This document shows, piece after piece, positions 1 to 5,545 of a stretch of DNA of 5,805 nt. The notes beneath the pieces are model-generated. The model saw only the letters and a list, made by a program, of their open reading frames with translations. It was not told the DNA's origin and did not search any database. The position numbers and the translations under genes were made by a program. Origin of the DNA: Dehalococcoidia bacterium. Lineage in GTDB: Bacteria > Chloroflexota > Dehalococcoidia > GIF9 > AB-539-J10. Position 1 is the first letter of the stretch. The number at the start of each line of letters is the position of its first letter. The DNA is taken from contig JAUWOK010000062.1 of the NCBI GenBank assembly GCA_030612165.1, forward strand, positions 1 through 5,805. Direction: 5' to 3'.

Positions 1-738
1 TTCGTAAAAAGCCCAGGTTTTGCCGTTTTCGTTGAGTTGTCCTTTCCAGCGTCGGGCTACGGGAGAAAGAAAGCCTGCTCCGGAAAGTATCGCTATTTTG
101 CCATAAAGATTGAGAGCTAACTTTTTGGCTGGATTTTCCTGTAGAGGCATATTTTCCTGCAGCCTGCCGCGTAGTTCCTCCAGCATTTGCACGGTTTCGC
201 TGACATTTTCTTCCTCGTTGCCAGTAATTCCCAATTTGCTGGCGAATGCGAGGAGCGGGAAAACTCCCCAGCCCAGGGCGGCGCGGGGTGGAGAAGTATA
301 ATTTATGTGGAAAACAGGGATGTCTTTTTCTTGTGCCATCTTCTTCAGTGTGCCGCCCGTGGTGATAGCCAGTTTTTTGCAGTCTGTTTTCAGTGATTGA
401 GAGAAAGCGGATAAAGTTTCCTCGGTCATGCCTGAATAACTTGCGGCGATGACCAGTGTTTGCTCATTGACAAAAGCGGGCAGACCATAATCCCTGTGAA
501 CGTAAATGGAAGCTCTGCTCGAAGAAGAAACCAGGCTGCTTAACAAATCACCGCTGATGGCAGACCCTCCCATCCCACAGATGACGATTTTATTGATGTC
601 CGCATAATCGGCAGGCAGCTTGAAGTCATTGGCTTTTTGCCATGCCTCCAGACACTGCTCGGGTAGCCCGTGCAGATGAGACGCCATGTCCTCTGTATCG
701 TATTGCTTATATATGTCCTGATTATCCAGGTTTACCAT
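1..738 (-). CDS. Bifunctional phosphoglucose/phosphomannose isomerase, N-terminal part (runs off left edge)
   Basis: Predicted cytosolic SIS-domain isomerase that interconverts fructose-6-P with glucose-6-P and with mannose-6-P. My translation of the minus strand gives 246 open codons, beginning MVNLDNQDIYKQYD and still open at base 1. Visible motifs are GMGGSAISGD (residues 55-64, first sugar-phosphate loop of the SIS fold), SYSGMTEET (100-108, the second phosphate-binding loop), PPRAALGWG (150-158) and QLNENGK (234-240). E237 in the last motif aligns with the glutamate proposed as catalytic base in archaeal PGI/PMI enzymes; the partner histidine would lie beyond the edge. Family members are usually 300-350 residues, so roughly a quarter to a third is missing. 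The ATG lies 4 bases after the mutase stop. Its AAGGA is only 1 base away, so translation is probably coupled to the mutase. An in-frame GTG at 748-750, overlapping the mutase stop, is an alternative start. The family call is firm; dual sugar specificity is inferred from the family. Confidence 0.9.
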   Translation of the reverse strand, partial: MVNLDNQDIYKQYDTEDMASHLHGLPEQCLEAWQKANDFKLPADYADINKIVICGMGGSAISGDLLSSLVSSSSRASIYVHRDYGLPAFVNEQTLVIAASYSGMTEETLSAFSQSLKTDCKKLAITTGGTLKKMAQEKDIPVFHINYTSPPRAALGWGVFPLLAFASKLGITGNEEENVSETVQMLEELRGRLQENMPLQENPAKKLALNLYGKIAILSGAGFLSPVARRWKGQLNENGKTWAFYE

Positions 739-742
739 GTCC

Positions 743-2161
743 TTAAACACCCGCTATCTTTTTGCCTTCGTCCAGCAGTTCCCTGACTTTCTCGGGGCTC
801 TCGTCTTCAGCGTAGATTCTGACTAAAGGCTCCGTACCCGAGAAGCGAATAAGCAGCCAGGAATCTTCAGAGGTAAAAAAGCGAAAGCCGTCGGTAGTAT
901 CCATCCTGAGCACTTTACTGCCTGCGATGGCCTGTGGCATGCTAGCAGATAGTCGCTTGAGCATATCTCCGCGGCTGTCCGGGGAGATATGGGTATCAAT
1001 ACGGTCGTAATAATGCGGGCCAACCTTGCTGTAAAGATAATCTAGGAGCTGGTGGGGGGATTTGCCCGTTTTTATCATGAAATCCAGAAAGTAAAGCCCG
1101 GCCAGGATGCCATCCCTCTCGGGAATATGCCCGCGGAAGCCGTATCCGCCGCTTTCTTCTCCTCCCACGAGGGCATTTTCCCGTATCATCAAGGGGGCAA
1201 CCCACTTGAAACCTATCGGCGTTTCATAAACGGGAACAGTAAATATCTCCCCCAGGCGTTTCAGCATGCTGGTGCAATTTAATGACTTGATTATGGCTCC
1301 TCGCTCCCCGCGCACTTCCAGAAGATAAAGGGCAAGCAGGGCGAAAACCTGGTGCTGGTTCAAGAAATTTCCCTGCTCGTCTATTATACCCAGGCGGTCA
1401 GCATCACCGTCAGTGGCCAGGCCGACGGCTGCTTCGCTATCGACAACCTGGATTGAGAGCTCTGCCAGGTTTTTGGCAATAGGCTCCGGTTGAATGCCGG
1501 GGAAGGAAGGATTTTGCTCTCCGTGTATTTCGACAAGCGTAGCCTCTCCGTCTTGCAGGAGATTTTTGAAATATCCACTGCCAGCGCCATACATGGAGTC
1601 AACAATGATACTCAGTTTATGCTGCTTCAGTTCCTCTATGTCCACGAGTGTTTTTAGATGTTTCAGGTAGCTGATATCGGGGTCGAGATAATTGATTGTG
1701 CCCTGCCGCAGAGCATCGTCCAGATAAATCCGTTTGACTTCTTTGATGCTGGTGATACCGGCGACGTTTTTTTCCACCCTGCGAGTGGTTTTGTCTGAGG
1801 CGCTCTCTCCCCTGGATAACCTGAACTTAAAACCGTTCCACGAACCGGGGTTGTGGCTGGCAGTGATGATAATGGCGCCGTCAGACTGGGTATCAGGGAC
1901 AGTATAGCTTACTACCGGAGTAGGAGTTGGCTTTGAACATAAGTATACTTTGATCTGGTTGCCGGCGATTACTTCGGCGGCAGCCGCTGCGAAATCCTTG
2001 GAGCCGAAACGAGTATCGTAACCGATCACCAGGCTTAGCTCTTTGTCGGGATTTTCCTGTTTGAAGTAGCTTGCCACCCCCTGCGCGCAGATGCGCACGT
2101 TGTCAAAAGTGAAGTCTTCGGCAATGACTCCCCGCCAGCCATCGGTGCCAAATTTAATCAT
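743..2161 (-). CDS. Phosphoglucomutase/phosphomannomutase (alpha-D-phosphohexomutase family)
   Basis: 472-residue cytosolic mutase that moves phosphate between C6 and C1 of glucose or mannose through a phosphoserine enzyme. All four hallmark sites are present: TASHNP (residues 100-105, with Ser102 as the phosphoserine), the metal-binding DGDADR (251-256), the sugar-selecting loop GGEESGG (333-339) and the phosphate-binding RFSGTEP (439-445). The N-terminus, MIKFGTDGWRGVIAEDF, and the overall length are normal for the family. The loop GGEESGGYGF, followed by HIPERDG, argues against GlmM, whose loop usually reads GGEQSGH. Glucose versus mannose preference cannot be read from the sequence. The gene starts 6 bases after the metK stop with no good Shine-Dalgarno site, which suggests translational coupling. 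The isomerase that makes its 6-phosphate substrates follows directly. No frameshift or missing catalytic residue was seen. Confidence 0.92.
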   Translation of the reverse strand: MIKFGTDGWRGVIAEDFTFDNVRICAQGVASYFKQENPDKELSLVIGYDTRFGSKDFAAAAAEVIAGNQIKVYLCSKPTPTPVVSYTVPDTQSDGAIIITASHNPGSWNGFKFRLSRGESASDKTTRRVEKNVAGITSIKEVKRIYLDDALRQGTINYLDPDISYLKHLKTLVDIEELKQHKLSIIVDSMYGAGSGYFKNLLQDGEATLVEIHGEQNPSFPGIQPEPIAKNLAELSIQVVDSEAAVGLATDGDADRLGIIDEQGNFLNQHQVFALLALYLLEVRGERGAIIKSLNCTSMLKRLGEIFTVPVYETPIGFKWVAPLMIRENALVGGEESGGYGFRGHIPERDGILAGLYFLDFMIKTGKSPHQLLDYLYSKVGPHYYDRIDTHISPDSRGDMLKRLSASMPQAIAGSKVLRMDTTDGFRFFTSEDSWLLIRFSGTEPLVRIYAEDESPEKVRELLDEGKKIAGV

Positions 2162-2167
2162 ATTCGA

Positions 2168-3388
2168 TTATAGCCCAGCTTCGGCTCTTAACGCTGCCGC
2201 TTTATCTGTTTTCTCCCAGGACAGGTCAAGATCTTCTCTGCCGAAGTGCCCGTAAGCAGCGGTCTGCCTGTAAATGGGACGGCGCAGGTCCAGTGTCCTG
2301 ATGATTGCTTCGGGACGCAGGTCGAAATGTTTATTAATCAATCCGAGTATAGCCTCATCCGCTATTTTTCCCGTGTGGAAAGTTTCGACTGATAGAGAAA
2401 GAGGGTGAGCTTTGCCGATGGTATAGGCAACCCGTATCTCAATGCGGTCAGCAATGCCCGCCGCCACTATGTTCTTGGCGATATACCTGGACATATAAGC
2501 GGCGCTGCGGTCAACTTTCGTAGGGTCCTTGCCTGAAAAAGCCCCGCCGCCATGGTGGGCGGCACTTCCATAAGAGTCAACGATGATTTTGCGCCCGGTG
2601 AAGCCCGTATCGCTGACAGGCCCACCGAGGACAAATTGCCCGGTACTGTTGATGAAAAATTCAGTGCTGGAGTCCAGTAAATCGGCGGGGATAGCCTCTC
2701 TGACTACCTGTTTTATCAGGTCGTTTTCGATAGTGGTGTGATTTATTCCGGGGTCGTGTTGGGCGGCAATCACGACACGGGCAACTCTTTTAGGTTTGCC
2801 GTAGCAATACTCGATAGTTACCTGGGATTTGCCGTCAGGGCGCAGATATGGGACAATCCCCTCCTTTCTTACCTCGGCCAATCTCCGGCACAGTTTGTGT
2901 GCCAGGGAGATGGACAGAGGCATAAGTTCCGGCGTGGCGTTGTGAGCATAACCGACCATCATGCCTTGGTCGCCGGCACCTGTTTTGCTCAACTCGTCTT
3001 CCTGCTGACCGCCTTTCTTTTCCAGCGATTGGCTCACTCCCATATCTATGTCGGAAGATTGTTTCTTTAATGAAACGACTACGCCAACGGTACGATAGTC
3101 ATAACCGTATTCTGGATTGGTGTAGCCAACATCCTTGATTACCTGTTTTACCACATCGGGGATATCCACATAACAGTTACAGGAGATTTCTCCCAGGACT
3201 ATCACCATGCCCAGTGTGACTGCTGTCTCGCAGGCGACGCGGGCGTAGGGGTCTTTTTCCAGCATGGCGTCCAGAATGGCGTCGGATATCTGGTCACAAA
3301 GCTTATCAGGATGTCCTTCGGTGACTGATTCCGACGTGACTAAGCATGACTTCATTTCTCTAAAAGCGTCTTTGCAAGGTCCTGACAT
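2168..3388 (-). CDS. metK: S-adenosylmethionine synthetase (methionine adenosyltransferase)
   Basis: 406-residue cytosolic enzyme that makes S-adenosylmethionine from ATP and methionine, releasing phosphate and pyrophosphate. Visible motifs are GHPDKLCDQ (residues 25-33, with the ATP-contacting histidine), GAGDQG (137-142, family signature 1) and GGGAFSGKD (280-288, the P-loop-like signature 2), followed by PTKVDRSAAY. The length is slightly above the usual bacterial 380-400 because 11 residues (MSGPCKDAFRE) precede the Met at position 12, where most homologues would begin. The upstream start is chosen because an ideal AGGAGG lies 6 bases before it, whereas the internal ATG has only a weak purine run. 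The gene sits 29 bases downstream of ahcY, so the enzyme that makes the methyl donor and the one that clears its by-product are co-transcribed. It is almost certainly the functional housekeeping copy. Confidence 0.97.
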   Translation of the reverse strand: MSGPCKDAFREMKSCLVTSESVTEGHPDKLCDQISDAILDAMLEKDPYARVACETAVTLGMVIVLGEISCNCYVDIPDVVKQVIKDVGYTNPEYGYDYRTVGVVVSLKKQSSDIDMGVSQSLEKKGGQQEDELSKTGAGDQGMMVGYAHNATPELMPLSISLAHKLCRRLAEVRKEGIVPYLRPDGKSQVTIEYCYGKPKRVARVVIAAQHDPGINHTTIENDLIKQVVREAIPADLLDSSTEFFINSTGQFVLGGPVSDTGFTGRKIIVDSYGSAAHHGGGAFSGKDPTKVDRSAAYMSRYIAKNIVAAGIADRIEIRVAYTIGKAHPLSLSVETFHTGKIADEAILGLINKHFDLRPEAIIRTLDLRRPIYRQTAAYGHFGREDLDLSWEKTDKAAALRAEAGL

Positions 3389-3394
3389 GATTAT

Positions 3395-3403
3395 CCTCCT
3401 TGA
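3395..3403 (-). promoter_or_regulatory. Strong Shine-Dalgarno site of metK
   Basis: On the minus strand this reads TCAAGGAGG, a near-perfect match to the 16S rRNA anti-Shine-Dalgarno sequence. It ends 6 bases before the ATG at 3386-3388. It fixes the metK start upstream of the conventional MKSCLVTSE start, and lies in the 29-base gap after the ahcY stop. metK can therefore be translated independently of ahcY even if both share a transcript. Confidence 0.85.
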
Positions 3404-3417
3404 TTTGTTATTTTATG

Positions 3418-4674
3418 TTAAGTGCCTGTTTCCCAGCTTGCCAGATATTTCCTTTGTTCCTCTGTCAGTGCATCGATGGAAATATTCATGGAAGCAAGTT
3501 TCAGCTTGCCTATTTCCTCGTCTATATCTGCGGGTACAGGATAGACATCCGGTGTGAGTTGTTCTTCCTGGCGAACGAGGTGTTCCACGCATAAAGCTTG
3601 GTTGGCAAAACTCATGTCCATAACGCTGGCCGGATGCCCCTCCGCCGCCGTCAGGTTGATCAATCTGCCTTCTCCTAAAAGGTAGAGCCTGCGTCCATTC
3701 TCCAGTGCATACTCTTCCACGAAAGGACGTAGTTTCTTTGGCTTTTTAGCCATGCTTTTCAGCCCGGCCACGTTTATCTCTACATCAAAATGGCCGCTGT
3801 TGGCCAGCATGGCGCCGTCTTTCATGCGGGCAAAGTGGTGTTTGTCGATGACATTGATATCGCCGGTCACCGTGATGAAGATGTCCCCGGTCTCGCAGGC
3901 TTCCAGCAACGGCATAACCCGGCAGCCGTCCATGACAGCCTCCAGCGCGGCAATGGGTTGCACTTCTGTCACAATGACATGGGCACCCATTCCCTGGGCG
4001 CGTCTGGCCAGCCCTTTTCCGCACCAGCCATAACCGCAGACGACCACATTCTTTCCTGCCAGCAGCACATTGGTGGCGCGGACAACACCGTCCAGCGTGC
4101 TCTGTCCTGTGCCGTAGCGATTATCGAAGAAATGCTTTGTCTGAGCGTCGTTTACCGCGATGATAGGATAAGCAAGCCTGCCAGCGCGAGCCATGTTTTT
4201 TAACCTGATCACCCCGGTGGTGGTTTCCTCAGTGCCACCAATGACGTCAGGCACAAGGTTGCTGTACTCCTTATGTAAAGTAGAAACCAGGTCGGCGCCA
4301 TCGTCCAAGGTGATCTGTGGTTTGTGTTCCAGGGCGGTAACGATATGTTTATAATAAGTTTTGTTGTCCTCTCCATTGATAGCATTAACGGGAATGCCCT
4401 CTTCGACCAGTGCCGCCGCTATGGCGTTCTGCGTGCTCAAAGGGTTGGAGGCACAAAGGACAACGTCGGCGCCGCCATCCTTCAAAGCGAGCACCAGATT
4501 GGCTGTTTCCGTGGTAACATGCAGGCAGGCAGAAATGCGTACCCCTTTTAAGGGTTTCTCTTGGGCAAATCGCTCTCTTATCAGTTTGATTACCGGCATC
4601 TCTTTGCCAGCCCAATCGATGCGCAGCCGGCCTTCTTTGCTTAGTGTAGGGTCACTAATATCGTAGTTTTTCAT
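3418..4674 (-). CDS. ahcY: Adenosylhomocysteinase (S-adenosylhomocysteine hydrolase), short C-terminal type
   Basis: 418-residue cytosolic NAD-dependent enzyme that splits S-adenosylhomocysteine into adenosine and homocysteine, relieving product inhibition of methyltransferases. Substrate-domain motifs are CLHVTTETAN (50-59, with His52 and Glu56) and LDDGADL (123-129, Asp125). EETTTGV (149-155) carries Glu150; NDAQTK (175-180) and FDNRYG (183-188) supply Lys180, Asp184 and Asn185. The Rossmann loop is GYGWCGKG (214-221), followed by ITVTGD, GHFDVEI (294-300, His295) and EGHPASVM (345-352, His347). These match the human catalytic residues as I recall them. The protein ends LTEEQRKYLASWETGT and lacks the C-terminal Lys/Tyr tail (KPDHYRY in human) that closes over NAD in the neighbouring subunit, as in thermophile and archaeal enzymes. 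The start is the ATG at 4672-4674, preceded by AAGGGGG; a longer reading to 4722 adds 16 residues (MFTIRFWKKTTLRGKQ) without family support. First gene of the likely four-gene operon. Confidence 0.95.
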   Translation of the reverse strand: MKNYDISDPTLSKEGRLRIDWAGKEMPVIKLIRERFAQEKPLKGVRISACLHVTTETANLVLALKDGGADVVLCASNPLSTQNAIAAALVEEGIPVNAINGEDNKTYYKHIVTALEHKPQITLDDGADLVSTLHKEYSNLVPDVIGGTEETTTGVIRLKNMARAGRLAYPIIAVNDAQTKHFFDNRYGTGQSTLDGVVRATNVLLAGKNVVVCGYGWCGKGLARRAQGMGAHVIVTEVQPIAALEAVMDGCRVMPLLEACETGDIFITVTGDINVIDKHHFARMKDGAMLANSGHFDVEINVAGLKSMAKKPKKLRPFVEEYALENGRRLYLLGEGRLINLTAAEGHPASVMDMSFANQALCVEHLVRQEEQLTPDVYPVPADIDEEIGKLKLASMNISIDALTEEQRKYLASWETGT

Positions 4675-4680
4675 CTGTTT

Positions 4681-4687
4681 CCCCCTT
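4681..4687 (-). promoter_or_regulatory. Shine-Dalgarno site deciding the ahcY start
   Basis: The minus strand reads AAGGGGG, 6 bases before the ATG at 4674. It supports starting AhcY at MKNYDISDPT rather than at the upstream ATG at 4722. That upstream ATG would place the ribosome site inside coding sequence and add a basic 16-residue leader not expected for the family. Confidence 0.75.
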
Positions 4688-4732
4688 AGCGTTGTCTTTT
4701 TCCAAAATCTTATGGTAAACAAATAACCCTAG

Positions 4733-4760
4733 ATTATAAAACAACGGACAGAAATATTAA
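4733..4760 (-). promoter_or_regulatory. Candidate sigma-70-type promoter of the ahcY-metK-mutase-isomerase operon
   Basis: In the AT-rich 170-base gap between the protease stop and the ahcY start, the minus strand has a perfect -10 box TATAAT (4733-4738). TTAATA (4755-4760) lies 16 bases upstream and matches 4 of 6 positions of the -35 consensus. Initiation would fall near 4726, leaving a leader of about 50 bases. That is too short for a SAM or SAH riboswitch, and I see no conserved riboswitch core in the gap. The rest of the gap (about 4761-4844) shows no convincing terminator hairpin for the protease gene, so some read-through is possible. Confidence 0.5.
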
Positions 4761-4844
4761 ATACGAAGAGTATCCTTTTGTGTGTTAAACGCGCAAATGG
4801 TTATGTGAAAAAGTAGTTTGGTAGGTTTGATCGGGTCATTTAGG

Positions 4845-5372
4845 TTACATCCTCAACATCGGGCGGCATTCCGGGCAAAAAAGCAGTTCTTTTCGGTCTG
4901 TATCTGCCAGACAGCCCGAGAAATGCATGATGCACCCGGGATTGGCGCAATGAGCAAGCCCAAAAGTGTGCCCTAGTTCGTGCACTATTTCCTTGAGGGC
5001 TCTTTGCAAGAGGAGAAATTCATTCGGAGCAGAACCGTAAAATTCCTCTTGCAGACGGTACAGAGAGACAATCGCTGTTCCTGTTGCCGGGCTGGCCTGT
5101 CCGAAAACGAAATTGAGTCCCCGCGTGTAAAGGTCAATGTCAGTTACGCCTATGGCCCGCGCTTCTCTCTCTCCCTCCACAGGGGCATTTTCGAGCGAGG
5201 ACAAGAGCATGGAAGAAGAGTACTGGTTTCTGTCAGGGATATAGAAAACGTCTATTTGCTTCATGTTCTGTCGTATTTCTACGGGGCAACCGAAAAACGC
5301 CGAGAGCTTGGAGCGGAGCGCCTCCATGATGTTACCATTTATAGAGCCTATCTGTTCGAGAATGATTTTCAT
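4845..5372 (-). CDS. amzA: Archaemetzincin-type zinc metalloprotease
   Basis: 175-residue predicted zinc protease with no signal peptide or membrane segment, so probably cytosolic. The catalytic motif HELGHTFGLAH (131-141) has the three zinc-binding histidines (131, 135, 141) and the general-base Glu132 of metzincins. It continues into C142-x4-C147-x-M149 and, 16 residues after the Met, C166-x2-C169. This nearly reproduces the archaemetzincin signature HExxHxxGx3Cx4CxM...CxxC, in which Met149 is the Met-turn and the four cysteines bind a second zinc. An extra Cys154 is also present. The length fits small archaeal members, and the N-terminus (MKIILEQIGSINGNIMEAL) resembles the family's usual opening. 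The start is supported by AAGGAAG 7 bases upstream. The natural substrate of this family is unknown. It lies upstream of ahcY on the same strand, but the 170-base gap with its own promoter argues for a separate unit. Confidence 0.92.
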   Translation of the reverse strand: MKIILEQIGSINGNIMEALRSKLSAFFGCPVEIRQNMKQIDVFYIPDRNQYSSSMLLSSLENAPVEGEREARAIGVTDIDLYTRGLNFVFGQASPATGTAIVSLYRLQEEFYGSAPNEFLLLQRALKEIVHELGHTFGLAHCANPGCIMHFSGCLADTDRKELLFCPECRPMLRM

Positions 5373-5379
5373 TAAGTAA

Positions 5380-5386
5380 CTTCCTT
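5380..5386 (-). promoter_or_regulatory. Shine-Dalgarno site of the archaemetzincin gene
   Basis: The minus strand reads AAGGAAG, 7 bases before the ATG at 5370-5372. This supports the annotated start and the full 175-residue protein. Confidence 0.6.
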
Positions 5387-5449
5387 AAGAAAATGCCCCT
5401 GGTGTTAATATTGGCGGAATGCGTGGTCACCAACAAAAGAACTTTAAGA

Positions 5450-5478
5450 ATTTTACCAGCATTGGGCGCTTATTTCAC
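5450..5478 (-). promoter_or_regulatory. Candidate promoter of the archaemetzincin gene
   Basis: The minus strand has GTGAAA (5473-5478, 4 of 6 matches to the -35 consensus), then 17 bases, then TAAAAT (5450-5455). The -10 is preceded by TGG (5456-5458), giving an extended -10 of the form TGnTAAAAT. Transcription would begin near 5443, with a leader of about 70 bases. The -35 box lies between the two boxes of the opposing candidate promoter, so the two divergent promoters physically overlap. Confidence 0.45.
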
Positions 5479-5492
5479 TACTGCTGTATAAT
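5462..5492 (+). promoter_or_regulatory. Candidate promoter of the LsrF-type gene
   Basis: A perfect TATAAT -10 box lies at 5487-5492, with an initiation point expected near 5499 and a leader of about 47 bases. The only -35-like element is TTGGGC (5462-5467), which matches 3 of 6 positions at a long 19-base spacing. The promoter may therefore be weak or need an activator; that last step is inference. Confidence 0.4.
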
Positions 5493-5514
5493 ATAGTGGG
5501 GTTTTGAATAAAGG

Positions 5515-5530
5515 GTAAATATATTTTTAC
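5515..5530 (+). repeat. Short AT-rich inverted repeat in the leader of the LsrF-type gene
   Basis: The sequence is GTAAA-N6-TTTAC, two perfect 5-base arms around an AT-rich spacer. It lies downstream of the probable start of transcription and one base before the ribosome-binding site. It could be a repressor operator or have no function, since short AT palindromes arise easily by chance in AT-rich leaders. No second copy was seen in the window. Confidence 0.3.
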
Positions 5531-5537
5531 AAGGGGG
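5531..5537 (+). promoter_or_regulatory. Shine-Dalgarno site of the LsrF-type gene
   Basis: AAGGGGG lies 8 bases before the ATG at 5546. A nearer ATG at 5541 is in a different frame and meets a stop after 13 codons, so 5546 is the real start. Confidence 0.7.
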
Positions 5538-5545
5538 TTTATGTT

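Noticed and set aside
3790..4203. 137-codon plus-strand open frame opposite ahcY, plus other open frames opposite metK and the mutase
   Set aside because: They overlap well-supported enzymes, encode no recognisable motifs and are explained by codon bias of the opposite strand.
4675..4722. Longer AhcY reading starting at the ATG at 4722
   Set aside because: The added 16 residues are unlike the family N-terminus, and the strong AAGGGGG site lies inside them at the right distance for the downstream ATG.
4675..4844. Possible SAM or SAH riboswitch ahead of ahcY-metK
   Set aside because: The likely leader is only about 50 bases, and I found no multi-stem core or anti-terminator/terminator pair in the gap.
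4980..5375. 131-codon open frame on the plus strand, antisense to the archaemetzincin gene
   Set aside because: It lies almost wholly opposite a gene with a clear family signature, its product shows no recognisable domain, and it has no convincing start context. It is a shadow of the real coding strand.
4753..5412. Shared 8-mer TTAATATT/AATATTAA in both intergenic regions (4753-4760 and 5405-5412) as a common operator
   Set aside because: Eight AT-only bases recurring in two AT-rich gaps is expected by chance, and the positions relative to the promoters differ.
5422..5432. Small inverted repeat TGG-TCA-CCA as a terminator or operator
   Set aside because: The arms are only three bases and no U-tract follows; it is too weak to call.
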